Source: Ignavibacteriales bacterium (GTDB lineage Bacteria > Bacteroidota > Ignavibacteria > Ignavibacteriales > Ignavibacteriaceae). From it: a stretch of DNA of 64,000 nucleotides. The notes beneath the pieces are model-generated. The model was given only the letters and a program-made list of their open reading frames with translations. It made no database searches and was not told the DNA's origin. The translations under genes were made by a program, and so were the position numbers. Position 1 is the first letter of the stretch; each line of letters starts with the position of its first letter. Below, in pieces: positions 33,857-42,941 of this stretch. Location: NCBI GenBank assembly GCA_015709675.1, contig CP054182.1, positions 1,033,448-1,097,447 on the forward strand. The letters are read 5' to 3'.

Positions 33857-34074
33857 GGGACCCGGATTGTAAACGGATGCCGCAGCAGCGCGGATTTTTA
33901 CGGATTCTGGGCAGAAAATCTTTCGTACAGACAGATGAAAATCTGTCTCAAAGGCAGGAGATCAAATTTTGATCCCGGAAATGGGACCCGGATTGTAAAC
34001 GTATGCCTGGGGAACGCGGATTTTACGGATTCTAAGCAGAAAATCTTTCGTACAGACAGATGACCATCTGTCTT
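33857..34074. repeat. Tandem duplication of about 127 bp carrying CAGACAGAT hairpins
   Basis: GGGACCCGGATTGTAAACG at 33857 and again at 33984 starts two copies that run through GCGGATTTT.ACGGATTCT and AGAAAATCTTTCGTACAGA. Each copy ends in the hairpin GACAGATGANNATCTGTC. Related hairpins lie at 48160-48267. The region 33723-34190 has no gene; open frames through the repeats are artefacts. Confidence 0.7.
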
Positions 34075-34192
34075 TTGGGGAGGTATTTCAGAATTCAATC
34101 ATGTTTTTTCATGATAATGGACATTCCTTGTGGGCTGACCGAGACCCGTTTCCACGTATTTGAGGAGGGGTAAGTTTTGCTTGTTTAATTAC

Positions 34193-34204
34193 ATGTAGCT
34201 ACAT
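34193..34204. promoter_or_regulatory. Candidate MarR operator, perfect palindrome
   Basis: ATGTAGCTACAT, 27 bases before the MarR start. Perfect 12-base palindromes with TGTAGCTACA cores are typical MarR-family sites in Bacteroidota, so autoregulation is likely. Confidence 0.6.
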
Positions 34205-34231
34205 ATATTGTAATAGTAAATAATCAGAATT

Positions 34232-34681
34232 ATGGAACTCGAAAAAGAAATAAAGCAGACAACATTTAGCAGCATTTATCACAAAATGGCGCTGAATATT
34301 CTTTTTACTGCTCACTGGATCGAGTACAGGAATGCCTGTTTTATGAAGCCCTGGGGAATCACCCCCCAGCAATATAATATTCTGCGAATCCTGCGGGGTC
34401 AGTATCCGAAGCCAGCTTCAGTAAATCTGCTGATTGACCGGATGCTGGATAAAATGTCCAATGCCAGCCGCCTTGTTGAAAAACTGCGGGTTAAAGGGCT
34501 GGTAAGCCGTCATGAATGCGCGGAGGACAGGCGTCAGGTGGATGTTCTTATCACTGAACACGGGCTGTCGCTTCTTAAAGAAATTGACAAGGAGATGGAT
34601 GAACAGCAGAAGTTCTCGGAAATGCTTACGGAAGCCGAAGCGGCTGAACTAAACCGTCTGCTTGAAAAACTGAGAGGATAG
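34232..34681 (+). CDS. MarR-family transcriptional regulator
   Basis: 149 residues. The winged helix-turn-helix covers about 40-115: ITPQQYNILRILRGQYPKPA, VNLLIDRMLDKMSNASRLVE (recognition helix) and GLVSRHECAEDRRQVDVLIT (wing with the DRR-type turn). The flanking helices form the dimer interface. The palindrome just upstream suggests it represses itself. It has no co-transcribed gene: a terminator-like region follows and the next gene runs the other way. The ligand and other targets are unknown. The sequence resembles the group controlling YceI-like or stress genes in Bacteroidota, but that is only a resemblance. Confidence 0.9.
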   Translation: MELEKEIKQTTFSSIYHKMALNILFTAHWIEYRNACFMKPWGITPQQYNILRILRGQYPKPASVNLLIDRMLDKMSNASRLVEKLRVKGLVSRHECAEDRRQVDVLITEHGLSLLKEIDKEMDEQQKFSEMLTEAEAAELNRLLEKLRG

Positions 34682-34901
34682 AAGTTCTGAGGGGAAAATC
34701 CTGATCTCAAAAAAAAATTAAAATAATTTGAAAAAAATATCCGGCTCCGTGAACTTTTTTTCAGGGGGCCGGGTTGTCTTAAATGTCCGGAAAATCTGTC
34801 AGGAACGGAAACAACGTGATGAAGAGAGGCAGGGACCTTGAAGAGGGGGTTCCTGCAAGATGAAGAGAAACAAAGTTCCTGATTGGTTGATGATGTGTTA
34901 G

Positions 34902-34932
34902 GAGGCGGTGTAACTACCGCCTCTTATTTTTT
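34902..34932 (+). terminator. Rho-independent terminator
   Basis: GAGGCGGTGTAACTACCGCCTC followed by TTATTTTTTT: an eight-base stem and a T-run. It is 220 bases after the MarR stop. The stretch 34682-34900 contains no gene I can support. Confidence 0.8.
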
Positions 34933-34968
34933 TACCGGGAAGATTTCCCTTGATTAGTGACAGAATAC

Positions 34969-35010
34969 AAAAAAGCCCCGCTGGTAGCTGCCGGCGGGGC
35001 TTTTGTTTTT
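34969..35010. terminator. Bidirectional terminator by the OLD nuclease gene
   Basis: AAAAAAGCCCCG ... CGGGGCTTTTG with A and T runs on both sides, 14 bases past the OLD gene stop on the minus strand. Confidence 0.8.
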
Positions 35011-35023
35011 TAACTGATAGATT

Positions 35024-36757
35024 TTAATTTTTACTACTTAGTATTTTATTAATAAGGTTAAAAATAGCCTTAAATGAATCAAAATCTTTCTTATCAAAAT
35101 TCTTTACATTATCTGCAAATTTTTTCTTCTTTTTACTATCTTTAATTTTGTAAACCTTGCCATTTCCAGGTAATTCACATAACACACAAAAATCTTTAAT
35201 TAGCTCGTCCTTAAACATCGTTTCTATGCAATGAACTGAATCGTCCTTGAAATCCTTTCTCGCATAATCTTTACGAAAACTGGGCACAGGTAAAAGACTC
35301 AGAAAACCTCTACCATTACTATGGCTTAAAGTTAATCCATTAAGTTCTTCTTCAACAAAATTTTTATATACCAAAACCTGCTTATCTTGTTTTTTGATAC
35401 TTAATTGTAAAACTCTCTCCCATTCTTTGAAGGCACTATCAAAATCAAGCAAGCCAATAAAGATTTTTTTAGGATTATTCTTAAAAATATCACCTCTTCT
35501 AAACATATTACCTATAAAATAACAATCGAAAGCAGGAGTAATTTTAAAGGGCATCGGTTTAGTGTTATATAGTTTTGCCCAAGCAGTTGATAATATCATA
35601 GCGTCTGTCTCCCCTTCGACAAACACGACAGGTAGATCATCCTTTTTAATCTCAGCCAATATTGCTTCGTAAGAACTTATCTGATCTCGATAATTTTTTA
35701 CATGTGGTTCCAAAAAAGTTAGCATTCCAAGTTCTTTGTCAATTATATCGAATTTCTCATCATCTATTTGTTGAAAATCTGTTGTAATTCCAGAATCGTC
35801 TTTGTTTACAAAGTAAGTGCTGATCCCGACATCATTCTTTGCTAATGAATAAAATACAGGAGAGTGGGTGGTTACTAATATCTGAATATCTTTACTATAT
35901 TCCTTAAAGTGATCAGCTAATTCAATTGCACGTGCAAATTCAAGACTATTCTCGGGTTCCTCATAGCCCCAAATAGTATTACGCATAACGGATCCTCTTG
36001 TGTAGTGCATATTGCTTTTTTTTGAGATAAATTTCAAGATAATAGGTATATGCTTAGATTTTATACCATCACCTCTAGATTTTAAAGGTACTTTACTTGA
36101 AGCTATATCGGTCTCAAAGTCTAATGTTGAAAACAACCCTGATAAATCAGAGGGTAACTGAATTGCGCTTTGAAAATTTAACTTATCAGACAATTCTTTA
36201 GTTAATTCAGTCGTGTGGGAGCGAATATTCTTTATGAAGTTATCTCCTGCGATGATTAAGTCTTCATTTATATTAGTGTAAAGAGTATCATATAATGTGG
36301 CAAGTAATTTGCCGAAATGATTATCATCTTTTATTGCAGGAACATATTGAAATTTGAGATTTCGAACCCATGACTCCATTTTTGAATTTTGGGGAATACT
36401 CCTATTATCGGCCGTTCTTAAGGTTTCTTTTCCAGACTGTAGCCCCGATTCTCTCCACCTTTTTGTCCAAACAACTTTCTTTTCATGACCTTTATAAGAA
36501 GAGGGCGGAGAAAATATCACTTTAATTACAACTTCTTTTGCCTTTTTGAGACTCGTTTTATGATCTTTTGCAAAATCATTGACAAAATTAAAAGGCATTC
36601 CAACTTCTGTTTCTTGATTGAAAAAAAGGTTAAGCGCCTTTAATATATTTGACTTCCCCACGTCATTTTGGCCCACAAAAACAACAAATGACGTGAGCTT
36701 GACATTGGCATATTTAAGTGAGCGAAAATTCCAAACCTCAACTCTTTCAATGTACAA
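35024..36757 (-). CDS. OLD-family AAA ATPase / TOPRIM endonuclease
   Basis: 577 residues from TTG 36757, with AGAGG seven bases upstream. N-terminal ABC-type ATPase: IERVEVWNFRSLKYANVKLT, Walker A VGQNDVGKSN (29-37), signature-like SRGDGIKSKHIPII, Walker B IWGYEEPENSLE, H-loop ILVTTHSPVFYS. The C-terminal TOPRIM domain begins at PVVFVEGETDAMIL (about 380) and includes IFIGLLDFDSAF. This is the class of OLD nucleases, which cut DNA and in several cases defend against phage (P2 Old, GajA). No partner gene adjoins it, so it is read as a stand-alone OLD protein. It is AT-rich and uses AAA/ATT codons more than its neighbours, a sign of transfer. Confidence 0.9.
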   Translation of the reverse strand: MYIERVEVWNFRSLKYANVKLTSFVVFVGQNDVGKSNILKALNLFFNQETEVGMPFNFVNDFAKDHKTSLKKAKEVVIKVIFSPPSSYKGHEKKVVWTKRWRESGLQSGKETLRTADNRSIPQNSKMESWVRNLKFQYVPAIKDDNHFGKLLATLYDTLYTNINEDLIIAGDNFIKNIRSHTTELTKELSDKLNFQSAIQLPSDLSGLFSTLDFETDIASSKVPLKSRGDGIKSKHIPIILKFISKKSNMHYTRGSVMRNTIWGYEEPENSLEFARAIELADHFKEYSKDIQILVTTHSPVFYSLAKNDVGISTYFVNKDDSGITTDFQQIDDEKFDIIDKELGMLTFLEPHVKNYRDQISSYEAILAEIKKDDLPVVFVEGETDAMILSTAWAKLYNTKPMPFKITPAFDCYFIGNMFRRGDIFKNNPKKIFIGLLDFDSAFKEWERVLQLSIKKQDKQVLVYKNFVEEELNGLTLSHSNGRGFLSLLPVPSFRKDYARKDFKDDSVHCIETMFKDELIKDFCVLCELPGNGKVYKIKDSKKKKKFADNVKNFDKKDFDSFKAIFNLINKILSSKN

Positions 36758-36833
36758 AGTAAACCTCTATGATTTTATTGTAAAATATAATGATTAAAAG
36801 AAGCAAACACCAGTAGCAAAGATTTAAAAGTTA

Positions 36834-36859
36834 GGGAGCCACACGATTGTATGGCTCCT
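36834..36859 (-). terminator. Hairpin after the DPP III gene
   Basis: GGAGCCACACGATTGTATGGCTCC: a seven-base stem, about 40 bases after the M49 stop on the minus strand. There is no good T-run, so termination is likely but not certain. Confidence 0.5.
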
Positions 36860-36900
36860 AGAAACTTTCCCTACAAACAATTCAATAGTTGAGTAAGGGT

Positions 36901-38955
36901 TTAATTCATACTTGGCAGATACGAATACTTCTTTGCGTAGTACATCATCTGCTCAGTGAAGTCTTCCGGATATTCAACTTTCACATCCTTAAGGACAGTA
37001 CCTTCATAGACAGGTATGAGTACCGGATTGATAAAGCCCTTATAAGGAGCGATGTTCAGTTTTTGATAGCGCTCCAGGACTTCCTTATGCAGTGTATAGT
37101 CAATCTTAACGCCGTAGGTTTCAACTAACTTCTGCGCGGCTTTATAGTCGCCTTCTGAAGTGATGCGCTGAACTTCGCGCAGCAGCTGTCCAAAAAGTGC
37201 ACGCAGTTTCTGATGGTCGTTTACAACAAAAAAGATTTTTCCGTCGCGGACTTTCTTTTCAATGACATTTTCAGCTTTTCCTTTTTCATAAGCCCACGCA
37301 GCCACTATCTGCCGGTTGCGCATGTGATCCTGTTCAACATTGTCACCCAGTTTAATGCGGGTGAGCTGCGTCATCAGTCCGTTGCGGATATATTTTTCAT
37401 ATTCGGCTTTTCCGGTTTCGAGTTCGGGCATAACGCCGATATCAATCAGCTTCTGGTCAAGTATATACCAGAGCGCTACCAGGTCGGCACGGGTTTCTTC
37501 TATGGTGGAAGCGAAACTCTTTAGTGACTCACGAGGTGTGCCAACGCCAGGGTTAATCTGACCGCTTGCGTGGCCGATTACTTCGTGCATATCGGTGTGC
37601 AGGTCATCAGAAAGCGCGCCGTATTTTTTCTGCCGTTCTATTTCTTCCGGTGAGTAACAGAACTCCTGCAGCATTCCTTCTGAAGCAGCCATGTTATAAG
37701 CATGAACTATGTTGCCAAGGTTTACTGATTTTGAACCGTGCTCTTTGCGGATCCAGTTTGCGTTCGGCAGATTGATTCCGATCGGGGTTGAGGGGGATGC
37801 ATCTCCGCTTTCAACCACTACGGTTATAACTTTGGCTGAGATTCCGACAACGGTATCTTTTTTATGATTATCCATAATTGGGGAGTTATCTTCAAACCAC
37901 TGTGCGTTATCGCTGATGGCTTTAATGCGTTTGGTAGCTTCAAGATCCTTGAATGAAACCACCGCTTCATAGTTGGCACGCATGCTCATCGGGTCGTTAT
38001 AGGTTTCGATAAAGCCGTTTATTGCATCAACGGAGGCCTCGGTATCCTTCACCCACTCGATGTTATATTCATCAAAGGTGCGGAGATTTCCGGTTTTGTA
38101 AAACTCAATCAGTTTTTCGAATGCTTTCTTTTGTATTCCGGTTTCAGCAACGGTTACAGCTTTCTCAAGCCAGTAAACAATCCGTTCAATAGCAGGGGAG
38201 TACATTCCGCCAACCTTCCAGACCTTCTCTGATATTACACCGTTATCTTTAACTAATTTGCTGTTCAGTCCGTAAGAAACGGGGCGTTCATCTTTTGGAT
38301 CAATTATTTTCTTGTAATAGGCATCAACTTCTTTTTCGGTAACACCTTCATAGAAGTTGACTGCTGAGGTCTGCACAAGATCTTTGCCCGGATCTTTGTT
38401 CACTTTTGCCGGTGCAGTATTCGGATCAAAGATAACCTTCTCAAGCAGTTTAAGCAGATCGGCCGCGGACTGGTTTTTAGGGATGGGGAGGGAGTCAGCC
38501 GGCATGCTGTTAACTAATGATGAGAAATACTCAAAACTGAAATCGGGCATAATCTTCGCATTAGAGTAGTGATGATGAATGCCGTTTGAGAACCATACCC
38601 GCTTGGTATAAATCATAAAGTTGTTCCAGTCAGCGGAGGTTTTATCTCCCTGATAGCCGGCGACTATTGCCTCAAGAGTTCTTCTTACGGTAAGGTTATA
38701 TTTATAATTCTGATCATAGATGATATCCCTTCCGGCAAGGGCAGCTTCATAGAGATAATAAACAAGTTCTTTCTGCTTCGGGGTGAGCTCCTCAAAGCCG
38801 GGGACACGGTAACGGAGAATGGCCAGATCGGCAAACTGCTCGGTCTGGACCTTGAAATTTTTATCATCGGTCATATTGGGTTGAGTATCCTCTTTCTGGC
38901 CGCAGCCGGAGAAAATAATAAGAAAAAGAAACGAGGTCAGTAACAACGGTTTCAT
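36901..38955 (-). CDS. Dipeptidyl-peptidase III (M49), lipoprotein
   Basis: 684 residues. The lipoprotein signal is MKPLLLTSFLFLIIFSGCGQ, with the lipid-attached Cys at 19. The M49 zinc site is DMHEVIGHASGQ (HExxxH, about 458), and the second motif EETRADLVALWY with the third ligand Glu is at about 490. Dipeptidyl-peptidase III removes dipeptides from the N-terminus of short peptides. Here the signal suggests a periplasmic, membrane-anchored location, as in other Bacteroidota, where it would work downstream of the secreted proteases. Length and motifs fit the bacterial family. The gene is monocistronic. Confidence 0.93.
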   Translation of the reverse strand: MKPLLLTSFLFLIIFSGCGQKEDTQPNMTDDKNFKVQTEQFADLAILRYRVPGFEELTPKQKELVYYLYEAALAGRDIIYDQNYKYNLTVRRTLEAIVAGYQGDKTSADWNNFMIYTKRVWFSNGIHHHYSNAKIMPDFSFEYFSSLVNSMPADSLPIPKNQSAADLLKLLEKVIFDPNTAPAKVNKDPGKDLVQTSAVNFYEGVTEKEVDAYYKKIIDPKDERPVSYGLNSKLVKDNGVISEKVWKVGGMYSPAIERIVYWLEKAVTVAETGIQKKAFEKLIEFYKTGNLRTFDEYNIEWVKDTEASVDAINGFIETYNDPMSMRANYEAVVSFKDLEATKRIKAISDNAQWFEDNSPIMDNHKKDTVVGISAKVITVVVESGDASPSTPIGINLPNANWIRKEHGSKSVNLGNIVHAYNMAASEGMLQEFCYSPEEIERQKKYGALSDDLHTDMHEVIGHASGQINPGVGTPRESLKSFASTIEETRADLVALWYILDQKLIDIGVMPELETGKAEYEKYIRNGLMTQLTRIKLGDNVEQDHMRNRQIVAAWAYEKGKAENVIEKKVRDGKIFFVVNDHQKLRALFGQLLREVQRITSEGDYKAAQKLVETYGVKIDYTLHKEVLERYQKLNIAPYKGFINPVLIPVYEGTVLKDVKVEYPEDFTEQMMYYAKKYSYLPSMN

Positions 38956-39080
38956 GATGTTTGCCTTAAATTAATGGTTCAGTCAGTTAAAATCTTCCTG
39001 ATTAAGGAAAAAGAAAAACCGGCTATGTAAAAATAGGGACGATTATCATAATAAACAGCATGCCGGGGCCAAAGAAAATC

Positions 39081-39128
39081 TTAACGCAAAGGAAAGCGAA
39101 GTTAAGCGCCGAGTAACGCAGAGTTAAA
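39081..39128. repeat. 48-bp repeat also at 48281-48328
   Basis: Both copies read TTAACGCAAAGGA(A)AGCGAAG, then TTAAGCGC.GAGTAACGCAG or a close form, ending in GAGTTAAAT. The left copy abuts the PLP-enzyme fragment; the right copy lies upstream of the Lrp gene. The two copies therefore bracket the whole duplicated PLP region. Confidence 0.65.
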
Positions 39129-39330
39129 TTAACCCGACCTCTTCCAGTCCTTTCTTTATGCGGCTGAAACTTAATTCGATATTATTGTCAAGCCCGATGG
39201 AGAATCGCACAAGTCCGTCACTTAAGCCCATTGCATCGCGTTCCTCCGGCGGAATCTCAGATGAGGTGCTGTGACCTGGTGAGCTGAAAAGTGTTTTGAA
39301 ATATCCAAGTGAAACAGCCAGATAGCCAAC
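39124..39330 (-). pseudogene. Truncated 3' end of a Cys/Met PLP-dependent enzyme gene
   Basis: The 207 bases align without gaps to 46353-46559, the 3' end of the complete PLP enzyme gene in the same orientation, at roughly 85-90% identity by eye. They encode about the last 68 residues (GYLAVSLGYFKTLFSSPGHS ...) and the same stop. To the right the similarity stops abruptly after GCCAAC. The fragment lacks the active-site lysine and a start, so it is a remnant. Confidence 0.85.
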
Positions 39331-39345
39331 AAAATGTCTTATAAC

Positions 39346-39377
39346 AAAAAGCCCCGGCTGCGAACCAGGGCTTTTTT
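39346..39377 (-). terminator. Terminator of the trypsin-like protein gene
   Basis: AAAAAGCCCCGGCTGCGAACC and GGGCTTTTTT form a stem with A and T runs, about 50 bases past the stop at 39428 on the minus strand. Confidence 0.7.
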
Positions 39378-39427
39378 AATTAAAAGTTATGAGTTAAAAG
39401 TGAAAATTCACAATTTAGAATTCCTAA

Positions 39428-42400
39428 TTATTTGAGCAGTGTCATCTTCCTCGTAATGCTCTGCCCTTTGCCGTAGCTGAGTTTATAGATATATACTCCG
39501 CTTGCGTGGCTTGTGCCGTCAAAAGGAACAGTATATCTGCCTGCTGAATAACTTCCTGAAGCAAGGGTTGCTATCTCTTTGCCGAGGATATCATATACTT
39601 TTAGAGTTATATCACTTTGCTCAGGGAGGGCGAACTCTATCTCAGTTATCGGGTTGAAGGGGTTGGGGTAGTTTTGGGAGAGTAAGTATTCAGTTACAAT
39701 CAACGGACTGGCAACTGCTATGGTTTTTGTACTGCTCTTCTCAACAACATCACCTACATTTACTCTTCTTGCCAGTGAACTGATATGTTCAAAATTACTC
39801 TGCACTGTCAGTTTTAACTTAACCGGTGTCTCTGGCATTCCTTCCATAGTTGCCCGGAACGCAATATTGCCATAATTGCCCAGTGCATTTTTGGTATAGG
39901 TAACCTCATCCAGCAGAGCAACCTGCTGACCGCTTTCAGCATCGTTTATCGTGAGGGTGAATTTTATTTCGTCACCTTCATTCAGTTCTTCTGCCCCAAG
40001 CACAGAATCGGAGACCATAAAGCCGACTGAGTATAACAACTCTGTATTGCTGTTGACTGTAAACGGCTCTGTTTCAAGATATGAATTGATTATGCCAAGG
40101 GAATTTAGATTAATGGTGTCTGGTATCGCCTTAAATGTTATCTCCTGCCCGTTACGGCTGATATCACCTACCAGGTATTTGAAGATAACATCTCCCTTTC
40201 TGATAATTCCCTCTCTCCCTGAGCCGATTCTCAGATTCTGTTCCTTCATAAATGTTGAAAGACCGTTTGAGGAAGTAAAGAAATATGGCTGCTGTGTGGT
40301 TTTGTAGCTGTTTGCAACCATTGTGCTCTTGTCTGTGCCGTTTGAAATCTGAACATCAAACCCTTGAAGGCCTGTCACAGTTGAAATAGTGCTCAGGGTT
40401 GTGTTATTTGCAAAATAAATACCCTGACCGCCATTCTGGCTCCAGCCAAAAATGTAGCCGTTCTCTGCATCGTGACGGTTGATATTCGGTTTGTGAACAT
40501 TATAACCAAACTGCCAGTACTGCCACCAGTCCGTGCTTTTGAATATTATTCTGGACTCTTCCATTTCATCAGCCCCGGTTTTATTCATACCATCCTCTAT
40601 AAAGCCGACATAACCCTGCCAGGCAACACGGGCTGAGTTGCCAATTGAGGTGATGGTGGGGTAACGGTTCCAGGGATAGCCGCTTCCTCCTGACATCATT
40701 CCGCCATACTGAGTGAATGAGCCGTTTGAGTGAACAGTAACCTGCTTATAATATATATCAGAGGAACTGCCGGACGGGGAGTTTTGCTGCCAGGCAATCC
40801 AGTAAACTGGTTCATTAGCCGCGGTTTTGGATACACTGATGGTAGGGTTAACTGAGTACTGATTGGTACCGTGTATATACCAGGGATAGCCGGAGCTATC
40901 GGCATAGGAAACAGTGCTTCCATTTATGGTACCTGGGAAGAAGAAGAGACCTTTCTTATCAGAGTCCACTCTTCTGAAGACTATCATAAACTTTATGCTT
41001 CCGTTAACCGCTACAATTGGTTGTAACTCAGAAGGTGTGTGCATATTGTCACTCTGCCAGATAGCAAAATCATTCAGAAGAACTGCATCTGTGTAACCAT
41101 TGAGAAGCAGTGTGCCAATCACCGGGTATCCTGAATTTTGTGATGTATAGGCAAGCAGCAGTTTATCATCTTCGTTAGTTCCGTTATTAACAAAATCCAA
41201 TGAAGAAGAAAACACCTGTTCCTGGATAATCGGTTTCCCATTGTTCATAAGGGTCCACGCACCGTTTGGCATCTTTTCTTCGATGAAAAGTTTACCCATA
41301 GACTCATAAGCAGAATAGAGATAACTGTTCTTAACCCTTACAAAGTGCTGCTGTCCGTTGTTGGTATAGGTTTCGGGGTTATTGGAAAGTTGTATGCCCT
41401 TGTATAAAGCACTGACAGTGGTATTGTCCTGCTTGAATGAAACAGCAGTCTCCAAATTTTCAGGATATTGAAACTCGGCACCCACAGACGGGTTTGATAT
41501 CCAATTCAAAAAATGAAAGTAGTGAGTGCGTCCAGAAGAAGGTACTGTAAAACTACCTGATGCAGAAGCTCTGATCGAGTAATTTGGAGGGAGCCAATCA
41601 GGTGAACCACTTTGATTAAGAAATACTCCTTTATAATAACTTCCAATATCCGAACCCGAAGATTTTGGATTAAACGGCGATGGGCGGGAATGAAAAACAG
41701 CATTTAATCCTAAATTTGAATACCCGTATGGCGGGGTTAAATAGGGGGAGCTATTTGCTGCAAACCACGGATCCTTAAATTCAATCTGTCCAGCATTATA
41801 CCCTGCCGTGCTTTCGAATTGGTTGTTGATTACAATGCTATTCTTAACATCTACTAAAAGTGATTTGTATTCTGTGTTTTGCGGAGGAGTGTTTTCATTG
41901 AGCACCCTTTGAATTGTGGTATTTTCGAATTCTTTAAACTTAAAGTTTTCAATGAGGTTTGTATCCGCTGCGAGAATTATATTTGAATTTTCTTTTAAAC
42001 TAAGTGTTTTTCTGGTAGTGTAGGATAAATATCCGTTATTCCACCACCGTTTCAGAACTCCGCTAAAAATAGAACTATTGTATTTAGTCTGTTCCAAATA
42101 AACAGTTTTATAACCCCAATCTGAATTGTATATTAGAGAAAACCCCTCCGCATTAAGCAATGTGCCAAAATTCTGGCATTGCCCCCCTGAATAATAACCT
42201 TCACGATGAATAGCTCTTACCACCCCATTCTGAATAACAGGCCCGCCAGATGAACCACCTTTGGTATCTATCTCATATTTTACATCAGATTCAGAACTAC
42301 CAATCCAGGTAACTTGACCTGATGAGGACTGAAGTGCAAAGTTTAATGAACTACTAAGTTTCGCACCATATCCATAAATGGTAGCATTCGAATTCAGCGC

Positions 42401-42895
42401 CATTTGTCCGTTTAGATCAAGAGTCAGTGAAGTACCTTGCTTTCTTAACGGATGTTCCCCTGTTACCGAGTTAAGTTCAACATCAAATATCCAGTAGTCT
42501 AATGTTCCTAATTTCGATGGCGGATCTGTTATTATTGTATATATATGTTCTGCGGCCGGGTGATTGATCTGACCTGAGCTTGAAGATGCGGGTACATTAA
42601 ATTCAATTACCCAGTGTACGGCTGGATTGCTATGATTTGCGCCATCACTATAAACATGCCTGGCAGAAATTAATTTTCCGTTTGGTGCTATAAAGCCCGT
42701 ACCTATTTGTACGATTTCACCATTTGCTGCATAACCTAATATTCTTCCGACCGCATTATGGGTTGCAGAAACCCGGCTATCTTCCCCGCATACTACCCCC
42801 GGTGTCATTCCGCCTCCGGCAGTTGTTATTTGCTGTGAAAATAATTCCAGTGTTCCGAACAAGACAAAAATTAATGAAACAATATACTGTCTCAT
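39428..42895 (-). CDS. Trypsin-like serine protease with large C-terminal region, T9SS-exported
   Basis: 1155 residues. The signal peptide is MRQYIVSLIFVLFGTLELFS. The S1/V8-like protease domain (about 45-260) has His80 in ISARHVYSDG, Asp133 in GTLDYWIFDV and Ser216 in TKGGSSGGPVI. A long beta-rich region with repeated WQ/SG segments (a propeller-like part around 600-850) and an Ig-like region follow. The T9SS sorting domain (NYPNPFNPITEIEFALPEQS ... RKMTLLK) ends it. All three catalytic residues are visible, so activity is expected. It is exported and probably degrades protein or processes surface proteins. A partial copy of its 5' end lies at 44338-44517. Confidence 0.88.
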   Translation of the reverse strand: MRQYIVSLIFVLFGTLELFSQQITTAGGGMTPGVVCGEDSRVSATHNAVGRILGYAANGEIVQIGTGFIAPNGKLISARHVYSDGANHSNPAVHWVIEFNVPASSSSGQINHPAAEHIYTIITDPPSKLGTLDYWIFDVELNSVTGEHPLRKQGTSLTLDLNGQMALNSNATIYGYGAKLSSSLNFALQSSSGQVTWIGSSESDVKYEIDTKGGSSGGPVIQNGVVRAIHREGYYSGGQCQNFGTLLNAEGFSLIYNSDWGYKTVYLEQTKYNSSIFSGVLKRWWNNGYLSYTTRKTLSLKENSNIILAADTNLIENFKFKEFENTTIQRVLNENTPPQNTEYKSLLVDVKNSIVINNQFESTAGYNAGQIEFKDPWFAANSSPYLTPPYGYSNLGLNAVFHSRPSPFNPKSSGSDIGSYYKGVFLNQSGSPDWLPPNYSIRASASGSFTVPSSGRTHYFHFLNWISNPSVGAEFQYPENLETAVSFKQDNTTVSALYKGIQLSNNPETYTNNGQQHFVRVKNSYLYSAYESMGKLFIEEKMPNGAWTLMNNGKPIIQEQVFSSSLDFVNNGTNEDDKLLLAYTSQNSGYPVIGTLLLNGYTDAVLLNDFAIWQSDNMHTPSELQPIVAVNGSIKFMIVFRRVDSDKKGLFFFPGTINGSTVSYADSSGYPWYIHGTNQYSVNPTISVSKTAANEPVYWIAWQQNSPSGSSSDIYYKQVTVHSNGSFTQYGGMMSGGSGYPWNRYPTITSIGNSARVAWQGYVGFIEDGMNKTGADEMEESRIIFKSTDWWQYWQFGYNVHKPNINRHDAENGYIFGWSQNGGQGIYFANNTTLSTISTVTGLQGFDVQISNGTDKSTMVANSYKTTQQPYFFTSSNGLSTFMKEQNLRIGSGREGIIRKGDVIFKYLVGDISRNGQEITFKAIPDTINLNSLGIINSYLETEPFTVNSNTELLYSVGFMVSDSVLGAEELNEGDEIKFTLTINDAESGQQVALLDEVTYTKNALGNYGNIAFRATMEGMPETPVKLKLTVQSNFEHISSLARRVNVGDVVEKSSTKTIAVASPLIVTEYLLSQNYPNPFNPITEIEFALPEQSDITLKVYDILGKEIATLASGSYSAGRYTVPFDGTSHASGVYIYKLSYGKGQSITRKMTLLK

Positions 42896-42941
42896 AATTC
42901 CTCCGTTTATTTTGTTGTTGTATTGTTGTTTAATTCGGATG

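Noticed and set aside
33812-34063. 83-codon ORF before the MarR gene
   Set aside because: It is created by the 127-base duplicated non-coding repeat.
31986-36757. Gabija-like pair (OLD nuclease GajA plus UvrD helicase GajB)
   Set aside because: Both protein types occur nearby, but they are separated by a MarR gene on the other strand, repeats and terminators, and the helicase has an FBH1-like layout. They do not form an operon.
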